A stretch of DNA of 64,000 nt from Caenorhabditis elegans (GCF_000002985.6 NC_003279.8:2976001-3040000); one strand, 5' to 3'. Numbered from the stretch's first letter, positions 25,464 to 45,663 are shown. The notes: generated by a model not told the origin, from the sequence alone. Numbers and translations: made by a program.

Positions 25464-26837
25464 CTAGTTGATACGATTCCACTGGAAGTGATCAGTCTTG
25501 AATTGTCCCGGTTCTGGATGATTGTCGACGTATGGCTTCGCGATTTTTCCGTCGAGGAACAGCTTGCAGCGTTGTTCACGGATGGCGTCAGCTCTCTGGA
25601 AAATTGTTTTTCGATTATTTTGGAATTTCATGTGATGTTTTTTAAAGGCGCACGGGTTTATTCAGATGGGTCTCGATGCGCAGAAAAAAGATTATGGTAG
25701 TTTTTTCTCTTTCAGGGCAAAAAAACTGGAGAACACACATTTAAATTTTTAGGAAAATCGAAAACCAAAAATATTCGATTTTATCAACAAAAAAAATCCA
25801 AAAGTTAAAAAACCAAATTTTTCAGAGTTTTCGATTTTTCTTTTCTTTAGAAATAGGAGAAAAATCGGAAAAATTGCATGAAAGAAGACGAGAAAATAAA
25901 CTCAAAAATCAGAAAAATGAAGGAACATTTTTTTAAATTAGAATTTTAGAAATTTCCGGAAAATGAACGAATTTCGTAATGAAACTGCTCAAAAATTTTT
26001 AAAAAATTTTTATGGCGGTTCAAAATTTTGAAAAATAACACTGATTTTAGCTAAAATCACGAATTTTTCCCATTTTTCCGTGTCACATCTGTCCGTAGTT
26101 GGCTTTTTTGGAATTATCGTCCTTTATTACATATATTGGTAGTTTATCTCATTTAATTTCGTCGATTAAAGTACATTTAAAGCCGATAGGTAACCAAAAA
26201 TCATCGAAATTGGTTACCTATCGGCTTTAAATGTTATTTGATCCACGAAATTAAATGAGATTAATTACCAATATATGTAATAAAGGACGATAATTCCAAA
26301 AAAAGCCAACTTCGAACAGATGTGACACGGAAAAATGGGCAAAATTCGAGATTTTAGCCAAAATCAGTGTAATTTTTTCAAAAGTTTGAACCGCCATAAA
26401 AAATTTTTGGAAATTTTTTGAAAAGTTTCATTACGAAATTCGTTCATTTGAGAACATTTTGGGTCTATACGTTCAAAATCGTCCGAACCGTTAGTCCTCC
26501 GTTAAAAGAATAAATTCAAGGGATCAAATTTATTTGGTTTTCACTAATTTTTTGTTTTTTAGTCCAATTTTTTTTCGCGACAGTTCTGTTCCGGATATCG
26601 AACCTTCTTCTGTTTATCCCCAGTGACACACTCCTGGAAGTCACGATGCTCGAGATCACAATACTTGCGTCCCATCTTTGCTCCGTAAGCCTCCATACAA
26701 CGGTAGAATTGAGATTCAAAGAATCCGCAGATACGTCCCTGTTGGGAGAGTGGAACCGAAAGAGTATCGGTTATTGGAGCCTTTACGATTGGTGACAATG
26801 ATGTGAAGTTCTCCGGATTACGGTTACCAGTTGCCAT
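25464..26837 (-). CDS. nduf-5: NADH dehydrogenase (complex I) NDUFS5-type subunit
   Basis: Two exons, 26837-26604 and 25595-25464, joined in phase 0, giving 121 residues. A twin CX9C motif is present: C37/C47 and C60/C70, within GRICGFFESQFYRCMEAYG and KYCDLEHRDFQEC. This is the coiled-coil helix-coiled-coil helix fold of the 15-kDa intermembrane-space accessory subunit, folded by the MIA40 pathway. The C-terminal exon (RADAIREQRCKLFLDGKIAK) matches the family's basic third part. The start follows a TTCCAG acceptor by 10 bases. The gene converges on dnj-28, with stop codons about 200 bp apart. The single 1-kb intron is mostly a family C palindrome. Confidence 0.9.
25955..26506. repeat. Long palindromic repeat, family C
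   Basis: The arms share ACGAATTTCGTAATGAAACT, GTCCGTAGTTGGCTTTTTTG and AAAGCCGATAGGTAACC. The centre is the inverted pair around AATCATCGAAATTGGTT. It lies in the nduf-5 intron. A second copy is at 41075-41676. Confidence 0.9.
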
Positions 26838-28184
26838 TGCGGATGTTCTGGAATTTTGGAATTTTATTATGAGTTGAGAAGCAAAATATCGATTTTTCGG
26901 TTTTTTTTTCAGAGATAATCAGAAAATGTTTTAGAAAAAAAAACTAAAATTTTAAAATCTGTGTTAATTTTTTTATGTCGATGAGGAAATGCATAAATAG
27001 GAAAAAAAACATTTTTCTCAAAAAAAAAGAAGAAAAATAGCTAAAATTTATAGACATGTTTCGAAAAAAAAAAATAATTTGTCTAAGTATCGGAAAATCG
27101 AAAAAAGAAACACACTAATATTACGGAAACGCAAAATTCTGAGTGACCCGCAAAATATCTCGTAGCGAAAACTACAGTAATTCTTTAAATGAATACGGTA
27201 GCGTCGATTTACGGGATATCGATTTTTTTTAAAGAAAATTAATTTTAATATTCAATCGTTAAATTAATTAATTTCAAAAATCGAGATCCCGTAAATCGAC
27301 ACAACCGCTACAGTAGTTATTTAAAGAATTACTGTAGTTTTCGCTACGAGATATTTTGCGCGTCAAATGTGTTGTGCAATACGCATTTTTAGAATTGTGT
27401 TCCCGTAATAATTTCAGAATTACCCAAAAAATCCTAAAATTAAATACTGTTTGGATAAAAAGGCACGCTACAAGATCAAAAAAGCCATGAAATGTAATTT
27501 TTGTTGAATAAATTTCGAAAAAATGCCTCGAGAGAAGAAAAATCATGAATAATCTCAAACTATCACGCAAAAAAAAGGAAAAATGGTGAAAAATCCCAGA
27601 TTTTGGAAAAATTTCAAAAAAAAATTCCCAAAAAACTAGATAAAACCAATAAAATATTCTTCTAGAAAATTGCTTTTTTTTCAAAAATTCAACAAAAATT
27701 TTTTTTTTGCAAAACCTATTCGCAATTTAAGCTATTTTTCCTATTTTCGGTGGATCCCAGCAAAATTTCAGCAAAATTCCATCCATCTACTAATTTTTCC
27801 GCAAAAAATCGCCAAATTTTCCAAATCTTTGTATTCAAAAATTGTTGAAAGTGGATTCCAAGTTCAAAAAAATTTCGTCAATTTATTTTTTTTATTCATA
27901 CTAACTTTTCTTCAGGAAAATCGGCTAATTTTCCGAATCTTTGCTACTAAAAAATTGTTGAAAATCCACAAAAGTCTTTTCCTCTTTCTCCCAGTTTATT
28001 CATTTTATTATCCGAGCTTCTCCCCCCCCCCCCTCTCTCGTCTTTTTCACATCTTTTTCGTAACGGAGGTCTCCTTTTCCGTTTTCTTCAACGCTTTTCG
28101 CAGCACACAAAAATCGATATCAAGCGCAGTAGTGTGTGCTCTTTCTCTCTCGGAGCAAGAAGGCAACTTGGGGCTCTGTCAAAC
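26838..28184. other. Spacer between nduf-5 and the small membrane-protein gene
   Basis: This is divergent upstream DNA for two genes. It contains a family D palindrome (about 27117-27412), AT-rich sequence, and a C12 run at 28022-28033 followed by CT-rich sequence about 150 bp before the membrane-protein start. I see no exon. Confidence 0.6.
27117..27412. repeat. Palindromic repeat, family D
   Basis: Copy with an incomplete left arm: the TATTGCACAACATATTTGACG portion is missing between TTCTGAG and the GCAAAATATCTCG part. The right arm is complete. Confidence 0.9.
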
Positions 28185-29601
28185 ATGGACGCCGTCTATA
28201 ATCTCGTTGAATGTGAGTTAAATATATTAAATTAATTTCAACCGATTTTCATGAATTTTCAGCTGTTCACGTTTTTATTCCTGTCGTCGCGCTTCTCGTC
28301 TTTCTCACAGTTATTTATATTAATTCGAAAACTCCTGATGAGCCGGGTGAGTCAGCTTTTTGAATTTTGTGAGAAAAATATCGATTGACCCAGGCGTGTG
28401 CGGAAATTGCCGGAATTTTTCATTTTCGGCAAATTGCCTATTTGCCGGATATCGATATGACGGAAATTTGTAGAGCGATTTTTTTAAAACGGAAACACTC
28501 CAAATTGTGCCTTTTTAAAATTTTTTCCCATTTTTCGTTAGATATTTTCATAGAATTTTTAATTTTTTAAAATAGATGTAAGAACATTCATTGGATGCCT
28601 TTTTTAAAAATTTCTTTGCCTATTTAAATTGAAATTCTTCAAAAGTTCCAAAAAAATGTGCAAGGCCACAATTTGCCGGAAATTGTCGATTCCGGCAATT
28701 TGCCGATTTGCCGGAAAAATAATTTTTGGCCATCTTTTGCCAATTCCTTCTGTATTTAACATTAAAAATACTCGATATATATCTTTTTTTTTTAGATTTT
28801 CAGGTAAAAATCGATGATGTTTTTTTTTCTATGAGAATTTTTAGTTAGTTAAAAAATTTTCGATTTCCGGAAATTGATTTTTCGAGAAATATGTCAAAGT
28901 TTTGGTCATTTTTTTTTAAAATAAAATTATGTTAGATTTTTCTCATGAATATAAACAACATAATTTTCCAATTATTTTCGGGAAAATATAAAAACTAATT
29001 TTTTTTTCGATATTTCCAAAAAAACAAATCTATTTTTCGAGAAATCTCTCAAAATGTTGGTAATTTTTCGTTTTTTTTTGTTTTTTGAAAAAAATTGCAG
29101 GGTTTCCTATGCTTTTTCTCATCAATATTAGCTTTGCTCCGAGAAAATCCGAAATTTTATTTTTTATTTTTGAAAAAAAATTCGTTTTTTTTTCGAGGCA
29201 TTTTCAAAATTTCGATAATTTTTTGCCTTTTTTAATGAAAAAATTTTTTTTTTCCTCAAAAAACAATTTTTTTTTTCGATCATCTCTGAAAAAAAACCGA
29301 GTTTCTCAACGAAACCCTTAGTTATAATAAAAAATAAAAGAAAAATGCAAATTCGGGAGCTTCAACCGACTATAAAAACCAACGAAAAAAAACTTAAAAA
29401 TTCAAAAATCAAATCAAAATACTTTAATCTTAATCAGAAGCGGGACAGAAATGTGGAGGGAAAAATGGGGAAAAATCTACAAAGTAAATGAAAAATAGTC
29501 TAAACTAAAGAAAAAAAAGAGGAATACTTTCAGATACGGCGCTGAAGAAAGCGACTCAAAAAATGACACCGAAGGAGCCGAATGCAAAGAAATCGGATTG
29601 A
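28185..29601 (+). CDS. 59-residue single-pass membrane protein
   Basis: Three small exons: 28185-28212, 28263-28346 and 29534-29601, with GT/AG ends and phases 1 and 1. The product begins MDAVYNLVESVHVF. A hydrophobic stretch at about 13-29 (FIPVVALLVFLTVIYI) is followed by a hydrophilic Lys/Pro-rich tail ending KEPNAKKSD. This suggests a short N-terminal lead and one membrane segment with a basic C-terminal tail, probably cytosolic. I do not recognise the family. It resembles SMIM-type microproteins only in architecture. The second intron (about 1.2 kb) contains CCGGCAAA-type repeats. The gene is too small to be found by simple ORF length, and rests on three in-frame exons. Confidence 0.65.
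28395..28740. repeat. Two CCGGCAAA-type repeat patches in an intron
   Basis: Patches at about 28395-28465 and 28670-28735 contain AATTGCCGGAATTTTTCATT and TTTGCCGGAAATTGTCGATT. They flank the sequence AAAACGGAAACACTCCAAAT, which also accompanies the tract near 4100, so this is a composite repeat. Confidence 0.8.
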
Positions 29602-30028
29602 TCTCTCGAGATGGCAATTGAGAAATTGAAGAAATGCTCAAAAAACTGTGGAAAATAGAAAAAAAATCAAATATATCTTAAAATTTTGGCCATTTTTCTT
29701 TTTGTTTCTCATCAACATACACAAAATTTAATTTACAAAATTAAATTTTATGATCAATTTTTCGATTTTCCTTTTAAAAAATCGGCTATGTTTTTCGCCA
29801 AATCTGCCTAAAAATCACTTTTTTTAACAAATTTTTGGGCATTTTTCAATTTTTCCAACTCTAAAATAGTAGCTATTTTCTGATATAAGAATTATTTTTC
29901 TAAATATTTTCCATCACAAAATATCAATAAAAATATTGGCTCATTTCGTAGAATCACCCCCTGGAGCTGGAGCATCCTAGACAGTGAGAGACAAAGAGAC
30001 ATCGAAATATACAAAAATCCAAAATTAA
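29602..30028. other. Convergent 3' spacer before mek-2
   Basis: AT-rich sequence between the stop codons of the membrane-protein gene and mek-2. I see nothing beyond probable 3' untranslated sequence of both genes. Confidence 0.6.
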
Positions 30029-37445
<7,417 letters not shown>

Positions 37446-39744
37446 TATCTGGAAAATAGTTGGATTTTATTTTAATCGAGAGGTTTTTTTTAGAAAAAAA
37501 ACGAGGAAAATTCCAAGAAAACTTATGAAAAACTGGGGAAAATGGGAAAATTTAGCGATTTTTGGAGTCTAATTCAGAAAATACTCAGAACTATTTAATT
37601 TTCTAAAAATTAGTCAGGAAATATTAAAAATATTTAGTTTCTTTGGTAATTTTAACTGAAAGCAGAGTTTTTTTTCAGAAATCAAAGGTGGAGTACCGAA
37701 ATTTGAGACTTTGTTTTTTTAGACGCAAGTTGGTCCAAAACTACCGAATTTCGTAATGAAACATTCTGAAAATTTCTCAAAAAAAAGTTATGACGGTCCA
37801 AAGTTCGGCAAAATAAGGCCAACTTTCAGCTAAAATCAAAATTTTTTCCAACTTCTCGGTGTCGCAACGTCTGGAACCTAATTTTTATTTATTCATCACT
37901 TTTTAATAAATATTGTGGTCTTTGATTGGGCGTTTATTCGTTGTTTTAAGCATATTTCTGGCCTTTGGGGCACAAATAAAAGTTACATTTTGTGCCCACT
38001 GACCATAAATGTACTTAAAACAACGAATAAAAGCCTAATAAAAGACCGCAATATTTATTAAAAAGTGATAAATAAATAAAAATTGGGTTCCAGACGTTGG
38101 GCCTTAATTTTGTGGGCCTTAATTTGCCGAACTTTGAACCGCCATAACTTTTTTTTGAGAAATTTTCGAAACGTTTCATTACGAAATTCGGTAGTTTTGG
38201 ACCAATTTGGGTCTAAAAAAGCAAAGATTCGAATTTCGGTACTTCACCTTTAAAGAGGGTTTTCACTTAAATATACTCAGAATGACCTAAAATTACATAT
38301 TTTTAAAAAATTCCAAAACTGTTTTTTGGCGTGTTTTTGAAGCAAAAATTGCTAAAATCCTACATTTTGTCAACTTTTCCTTGTCGCAGTGTTTTTTCAA
38401 TGCTTGAGACCATTTTTGGGTGGCAAAAAGCCAAAAATTCTAAAAAAATGAAGATAATTCAATGAAAACTGGATTTTTAGCCGCTGATTTTAGCAAATTT
38501 TGGTTTTTTTTTTTCGAATTTTGATTCGCCATACACATTTTGGAATTTTTTCGAGCTATTTCGAGCCAATTTGAGTGAAAACCTATACAATTATAAATTT
38601 CCACGTGATTTTAGCCGTCTGAAAAAAGGGAAAATAAAAAAAATTTCGCGATTAATTTCTTCCGAAACAACTAGTTTTCTCTGAAATCGAGGCAAAAACG
38701 TGATGAATTGATTGATGAATATAACCTGTCGTGAAGTGGCGATTTTTGAGAACAGGTGAAAAAAAAGCACGGCTCTCTAGCTTATTGACTGCTTTTCCGG
38801 ACTGCGAGAGCTCGGTCAAGCGAGAAGAAAAGAGAAGAAGGCGATGAGAGATGCGGGGAGCCGCTGCTGGAGCAAGAAAAAAGAGAGCAGAAAAAGCGCC
38901 TAAATAATTAAAAATTTAATCGAAATTGAGGAGGAGAGGAAATTTGAGAGGGGGATGACGGCTCTTTTGTTGCTTTTTTCTTCGAGAAAATGTGATTTTT
39001 ATTGAGATTTCAGTGGATCCGTGCCAAAAACGGGGATTTTTGACCTGCTAATCGGATAATATAAGTCTCGATGAGAGGAATTATATAGAAAACGGGGATT
39101 TCTACGTAGAAGAAGGGACTTTCTCCACGATTGGTGCTTCTTTTGATGAAAAAAATGGAAAAATACCATTTTTCTGCAAATTTTTCATTTCAGAACAATA
39201 CTGCCTGATTTATTCGATTTATTTCAGCTTTTTTGTCGAAAAAACAGAGATGAGAAGAGATAAAGAGCAAACAATTCCAAGACGCATCAGTAGTCTTTTT
39301 TCCGATTTAAATCGATATTTCTTGGAAATATAAGCTTATTAGACGTTTTAAGACGTGCATTTCACGAAAAACACCGAAAAAAACACGAAAAAAGGCCAAA
39401 AACTGAAAAAATCATTGCAAATTCGATGAAAACGAGAGAAAAAGCGCAAAAACGGGACGCGCTAAACAACACGCGCCTCCGTCATTCCGGAGTGTCGTTG
39501 CCACACGAAAGTTTGCGATTTTCACGAATTTTCCAGACAATTTTTGTTTTTTCGGGGTTAAACTTGCATTTTTCTTTTGGATTTTGTTTGGAATTAATAT
39601 TTTTACATAAAATTTCACATTAAATCAGTTAAAATCAGCATAATCCTCCATAACGATCCACAAAAAAGTCCAAAAAATCACGTGATTTCTGTTCTTTTCC
39701 GTTTTTCGCCGCAATTATCTCATTTCTTTTCGATATTTCAGAGA
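37446..39744. other. Divergent spacer between mek-2 and the NOB1 gene
   Basis: This 2.3-kb region contains a family H palindrome (37683-38255). Beyond it is AT-rich DNA with a purine-rich stretch near 38810-38960 (GAGAAGAAAAGAGAAGAAGG) that may be promoter DNA, and a G+C-richer patch near 39450-39500. I see no exon. Confidence 0.6.
37683..38255. repeat. Long palindromic repeat, family H
   Basis: It starts AAAGGTGGAGTACCGAAATT and ends AATTTCGGTACTTCACCTTT. The arms share the GTCGCAACGTCTGGAACC segment with the copy in the mek-2 intron. It lies about 240 bp upstream of the mek-2 start codon. Confidence 0.9.
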
Positions 39745-42700
39745 ATGACGAATAAAGAAAAGCCAATCAAGCATCTCGTGATTGACACGTGCGCAATCAT
39801 TGCCAATCGCAATCTTCATGTGAGAATTTTCAAGTTTGGAGCCTTGGCAGACCCAAAATGTGCTCGAATGGACGAATTTTATAGTGAAATTTCCAGAAAT
39901 GTCGATAAAATGGCTTAATTTCAGTTAAAATCACCAGTTTTGACCATTTTTCCGTGTCTCAGCCGTCCAAAAATGACTTTTTTGGAATTTTCATCCTTTA
40001 TTGCATACCTAATTTGGGCGATTTTCAACGGAATAGCATGAGATAAACGAACAAAATATGCAAAAAGGATGATAATTCCAAAAAAAGTCAACTTCCGACC
40101 GCTGCGACACGGAAAAGTGGTAAAAACTGGAGATTTTAGATAGAATTTGGCCATTTTTTCGAAATTTTGACAAAGTTTCATTACAAATTTCGTTCAAGTT
40201 CGTTAATTTTAGCACATTTAGGGCCTAAATAGAGTCCCAGATTCAGCAATTCCAAAAAAAAATTGTTTTTTGTTTCGCTTTATTTTCATTTAATCACTTG
40301 CCACTTGGAGGTTTATTAAAAATTAAATAACGGAAAAAAGTGCGCGAGGGAATTGCAAACTCCGCCCATTTCTCCGCCCCTTTTTGGAATTTTCAAATTT
40401 CTCCAAAAAAAAAAACTTTTTTTCCATTATACCAACTTTTTGGTCGCGAAAAAACCGAAAAATTCAATTTTTCAAAAAAAAGCTTCATTCATCACAAAAT
40501 TCGTTCATTTGAGCTCATTTTGGGTCTATACGTTCAAAATCATCCGAACCGTTAGTCCTCCTTTAATTAAACTCAAAATTGTCTGAAAACACCGAATTTA
40601 ATAATGAAACTTCTTGAAAACTTCTCAAAAAAAGTTATGACTGCTCAGAAAATGTCCTAAAATTAGTTAAAATTTGAAATTTGACCGACTTGTCAAGCGG
40701 CTGGAAATTAACTTTTTTGAAATCACCGTCAAATTTTGAGTATACAATGAAATTATCTTGCGTTTTCAACTCGATTTAGGTATTTTAAAGTCGATGGACG
40801 GCGAGATTTGGTAATGAAAATTTAAAAATCTCGCCGTCCATCGACTTTAAAATACCTAAATCGAGTTGAAAACGCAAGATAATTTCATTGTATACTCAAA
40901 ATTTGACGGTAATTTCAAAAAAATTAGTTTCCAGCCGCTTGACAAGTCGGTCAAATTTCAAATTTTAACTAATTTTAGGCCAATTTTTAAGCCGTAATAA
41001 CTTTTTTTTTGAGAAGTTTTCATGAAGTTTTATTATGAAATTCGGTGTTTTCAGACATTTTTGAGTCTAATTAAAGGAGGACTAACGGTTCGGACGATTT
41101 TGAACGTATAGACCTAAAATGAGCTCAAATGAACGAATTTCGTAATGAAACTGCTCAAAAAATTTTCAAAAATTTTTTATGGCGGCTCAAAATTATGAAA
41201 AAATTACACTGATTTAAGCTAAAATCGCGATTTTTTCCCATTTTTTCGTGCCACATCTGTCCGAAGTTGGCTTTTTTGGAATTATCGTCTTTTATTACAT
41301 ATATTGGTAATTAATCTCATTTAATTTCGTCGATCAAATAACATTTAAAGCCGATAGGTAACCAATTTCGATGATTTTTGGTTACCTATCGGCTTTAAAT
41401 GTACTTTAATCGACGAAATTAAATGAGATAAACTACCAATATATGTAATAAAGGACGATAATTCCAAAAAAGCCAACTACGGACAGATGTGACACGGAAA
41501 AATGGGAAAAATTCGTGATTTTAGCCAAAATCAGTGTAATTTTATCAAAATTTTGAACCGCCATAAAACATTTTTGAAATTTTTTTGAGCAGTTTCATTA
41601 CGAAATTCGTTCATTTGAGATCATTTTGGGTCTATACGTTCAAAATTGTCCGAACCGTTAGTCCTCCTTTAAGCCTCTTTTTGGTTTTTTTTTTTGCAAA
41701 ATTGAATTTTTTGGTTTTTTCGCGATAAAAAGTTGGTGTGATGGAAAAAAAAAGTTACTTTTTTTTCGGAGAAAATTTCGAAAAGGGGCGGAGAAATGGG
41801 TGGGGTTTGCAATTCCCTCGCGCACTTTTCAGACAATTCTGAGTCTAATAAAGCAATAAAAAATTCGACTACACCACGTTTAACCGTAAATTTGCAGGCC
41901 CTGGCTGATCATTATTATGCTCCACCTCAAATCTTGGACGAACTACGCTCATCTGCAGCACGAAAACTGTGGAATACTCTTCCATTCGAAGTGACACTCC
42001 GTGAGCCAACACAGACAGCATTGAGAGCTGTTATTGATGCATCAAAGACTACTGGAGACTTTCAATCTCTATCAATGGTTGATATTAAAATGATTGCGTT
42101 GACTTATGATCTACATAGACAATATGTTGCTGAAAATGACGTTGCTGAGACTACAGAAGATGATGAGAAGAAGAATATTGAGGATTTAAGTGCGAAAGTT
42201 GAACAAGTTACTGTTGGAGAGAATACGGAAGATACCAAGGAAGAAGAGATCGAGGAAAATGAGGAAAGTGAAGATTCAGCTGTTTCTGAAGGCTCGGAGA
42301 GCTCTGAGAGCTCCGAGAGCTTCGATGAGGACGGCTGGATCACGCAGGACAATATTGAAGAAACTCTCAAAAAACTTGGAGCTTTTGAAATCGAGGAGAA
42401 CATGCTTGTCGGCTGCCTGACCACTGATTTCGCTCTTCAAAATGTGCTTCTCGCAATGAATCTGAGCCTCGTCTCGTTGTCTGGCTACCGTATTCGCAAG
42501 CTTAAATCGTTCGTGCTCCGCTGTCGGACTTGCTTCTCGACGACAAGTGTTATGACGAAGGAATTCTGTCCGGCGTGTGGACATAAGACCCTGCATAAGG
42601 TAGTCGTGGTTGGGGGAAAATTTGGATAAAAAATAAGAAAATTTGGAGAATTTGGAGATGGGGAAAACTAGTTTTCAACCTACTTTTTGCTTCTTTTTCT

Positions 42701-45422
42701 ATGGAATTTTTTTTCGAAATGGCCGAATCAGGATTTGCAAAAAAAATTATTTTTCGGGGAAAAGCGGGTGTCTGTTTTTCGATTTAAAAGAAAAAAACCA
42801 AACATTTTTTGCGAAAATTGTTTTTTTCCGATATTCCAAAATTTTTTCGAGTTTTATAAAATTTGCTTTAAAAATTTTGGAGACATTTTATGATTAATTT
42901 TCTGAACATTTTTTTTCGATTTTTCAGAAAATCGAGAAAAAAACAATTTTACAACTTTTCCCCGAAATTTTTGCCGGTTTTGCCGGAAAGTTTCAATTCC
43001 GCCAATTTGCCAATTTGGCGGGATTTTCCGTTTTTTTTTGTTGCAAATTGGCGATTTGCCGGTAATTTTGAATTCCGGGAATTTTCACATTTTCCCATTT
43101 GCCGAAAATTTTCAATTCCGGCAAATTCCCCATTTGCCGAGTTTTCAGAAATCCTTAATTCCGGCAATTTTCCCACTTGCCGATTTGCCGGAAATTTTCA
43201 ATTCCGACAAATTGCCAATTTGCCATACATTTTCAATTCCGGCAACTTTCCCATTTGCCGGAAATTTTCAATTCCGGTAATTTTCCCATTTACCGATTTG
43301 CCGGATTTGCCGGAAATTTGCGTTTTTTGCAAATTTCCAATTTGCCGGGAATTTTCAATTCCAGAAAGTTGCCAATTTGCCGGAAATTTTAAATTCCGCC
43401 AATTTTCACATTTGCCGGAAACTTTCGATTCCGGCAATTTGCCGATGTGCCATACATTTTTAATTCTGGTAATTTTCCCATTTGTATATAGTAAAATTTG
43501 CATCATTCTCGTCAAAAATAGTCCAATTTTTTCTACCTAAATTCCACCAATTTTTCTTCCAGTGTGCCGTATCCGTCGACGAGGATGGAAATCAACAGCT
43601 TCATATCAATTGGAATCGAATGGCAAATCGACGTGGCCTAGTCTACACATTGGCCAATCCAAAAGGTGGAAAACACGCAACAAATGAGCGCCTTTTCGAA
43701 GATCAACCAATGCCTCACATGAGAATGGCAAAAATTCATATGGATCCACTTGCGGATGGCCCATTTTCTGTGCATGACGTCACTTCTAGGTAGAAATTTA
43801 GAAAATTTTATTGATTTTTGATTTTTTTTTTCCGCTGAAAAAAGGTTTTGTTTACCTCTCTCTCTCTCTCCCTAATTTGGTGAAAGAGACGGAGACGGAA
43901 AAAGAAAGAAAAAAAAACGCAAAAAATGCCTGGCTTCTCTGCTACCTCTTGGCAATATTTCAAGAGAAAGAAATATGACTCAGAGTGGCAAAAAATCACC
44001 GAATTTCGTTATGAAACCGAAAAAAATCCAAAAAACTCGCTTTTTGTACTTTGTTTCCATATTTTTCAAAATGTGGTTTTCTAATTTTTTTTTCTTCACT
44101 GAAGCACTTTTATTTTGGAATATTGAATTCGTAGGGAAATTGTGTATTATTGCTTTTTTAGACCAATAATTGCCAAAAACCGAATTTCGTATTGAATAAA
44201 AAAATGGCGGTTCTTCAAAATTCTTGGAAAAAAAAGAAGTTTTTTAACTAAAATCTGAAATGTTGCGACCTTAAACAGTACAAAAAATATATATATGTTT
44301 TAATTGACTCCAAATTTGCCCCTAATTCCGAATATCAATGTTAAATAGAAAACTAATTAAAAGTTTGCATAATTTGAAATTTTAGCTGAAAATTTGTGTT
44401 TTTTGAGAAAATGTGGGCCATTTTTGGTCAAATTATTATTTTTTTCTAGAAATTCTCAGAATATTTGATTAGAAAATTTTTAAAAGGTGGAGTAGCGTCT
44501 GTGGTGGGTTTTTTGCCCTAAATGACAGAATACAGTCCCAATATACCGAATATAACAGTGAAAAAATTTATAAAATTTTTCTAAGTTTTTTATGATTTTT
44601 TTTTTTTGGTTTTTTTGAAAAAATTGAAAAAGGGCCAAATTAAATTTGAATTCCCGCGCAAATGAGTGACGTCATTTTCGACATTTTTGCGTTTTATAGG
44701 AAAACTAATAGGTTTTACTTTATTTTTTCTTTGTTTTATCGTTTGAAACATAATTTGCCAAGTTGTCAGGCATATTTCCGTAGACAAAAGTTATGATTTA
44801 TTTTGAATAATCGATTTTTAGGCCAATTTCCGAGTTTCGGTAAGTTTCTCTTCAAAACTATCAAGTTTTCTTTACAAAAAAATGTCTGAAAAATTGACAA
44901 ATTATGTTTCAAAATATAAAACAAAGAAAAAATAGGGAAAACCCAATTAGTTTGGCCGTAAAATGCAAAAATGTCAAAAATGACGTCACTCATTTGCGCG
45001 GTAATTCAAATTTAATTCGGCCCTTTTTTTTCAATTTTTTCAAAATTAAAAAAATCATAAAAAATTTAGAAAATTTTTTAAAAATTTTTTACAGTTATAT
45101 TCGGTATATTGGGGCTGTATTCTGTCATTTAGGGCAAAAAACCCACAGACGCTACTCCACCTTTAAATAGAAAACTTGAAAAGTTTGCAAATTTGGGAAT
45201 TTAGCTGAAAATTATAGTTTTTTGAGAAAATTTCGGCCATTGTTGGCCGAATTTTGGAAATTCAGAATGTTTCATTAGAAAATTTGGCAGTTTTGGGCCA
45301 TTTTTGTCTAAAATTTTATATATTTTTTCAGATCTGCAATGCTCGGAGTTCGAACAATCAATAATCGTGCCAAGCAGAACCGCAATCCGAATGAGTCGAA
45401 ACGTGGCGGAAGAAGGAAATAA
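39745..45422 (+). CDS. NOB1-type endonuclease for 18S rRNA 3' end
   Basis: Four exons: 39745-39819, 41898-42599, 43563-43789 and 45332-45422, giving 364 residues. NOB1 cuts 20S pre-rRNA at the 3' end of 18S in late cytoplasmic pre-40S particles. The PIN domain begins HLVIDTCAII (D14), with LSMVDIKMIALTYDL later. An acidic Ser/Glu-rich linker follows. Then come DGWITQDNIEETLKKLG and the signature VGCLTTDFALQNVLL. The zinc ribbon has C234, C237, C249 and C252. The C terminus ends with RSAMLGVRTINNRAKQNRNP and a basic tail. The start is 3 bases after TTTCAG. Intron 1 (2.1 kb) and intron 3 are filled with palindromes. Do not confuse it with the C. elegans homeobox gene nob-1. Confidence 0.95.
39825..40250. 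repeat. Palindromic repeat, family B
   Basis: The arms share GACCCAAAATGTGCTCGAAT on the left and a degraded match on the right. Inner arms share CCGTGTCTCAGCCGTCCAAA versus GACCGCTGCGACACGG, and TTTGGAATTTTCATCC. Related copies are near 53650-53950 and 56045-56690. Confidence 0.75.
40335..41830. repeat. Nested palindromes in NOB1 intron 1
   Basis: The outer arms are 40340-40480 (GTGCGCGAGGGAATTGCAAA, TTCTCCGCCCCTTTTTGG) and their reverse complement at 41690-41825. Inside them lie a family C end (40482-40566), a family A copy bounded by TTAA (40567-41070), and a complete family C palindrome (41075-41676). The order implies at least three successive insertions. Confidence 0.88.
42965..43490. 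repeat. CCGGCAAA-type repeat tract
   Basis: About 13 units of GGAAATTTTCAATTCCGGCA and ATTTTCCCATTTGCCG in intron 2 of the NOB1 gene, ending roughly 70 bp before the exon 3 acceptor. It includes the TTTTCCCATTTGCC variant seen at 33.5 kb. Confidence 0.9.
44483..45170. repeat. Long palindromic repeat in NOB1 intron 3
   Basis: It starts AAAAGGTGGAGTAGCGTCTG and ends CAGACGCTACTCCACCTTTA. The arms of about 320 bp share AATGACAGAATACAGTCCC and AAATGAGTGACGTCATTTTC. It lies about 160 bp from the last exon. Confidence 0.92.
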
Positions 45423-45663
45423 TTTTTGAATTTGATTTTTTTTTGTTATTCTAATCCTCTTCCTTGTTACTTCTTGTTTCTGTTCTTTTTATTAATCTGC
45501 AAAGATTTGGAAAAAAAATTGATTTTTGTTATTTTTTTCCGGAAATTTAATTTAGTTTCTTTTTGAACTTTGGTTAATTTCCAATTTTCTTTGCCTTTCT
45601 CTCGAAAATTCTTTTTTTTTTTTGTTAAAAATATTTAATTTTCATTTCAGCTTTTCCCCAGAA

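Noticed and set aside
42965..43540. 216-codon open frame over the CCGGCAAA tract
   Set aside because: Its peptide repeats ([16 protein letters not shown] type) come from the repeat unit and occur at every such tract in both orientations.
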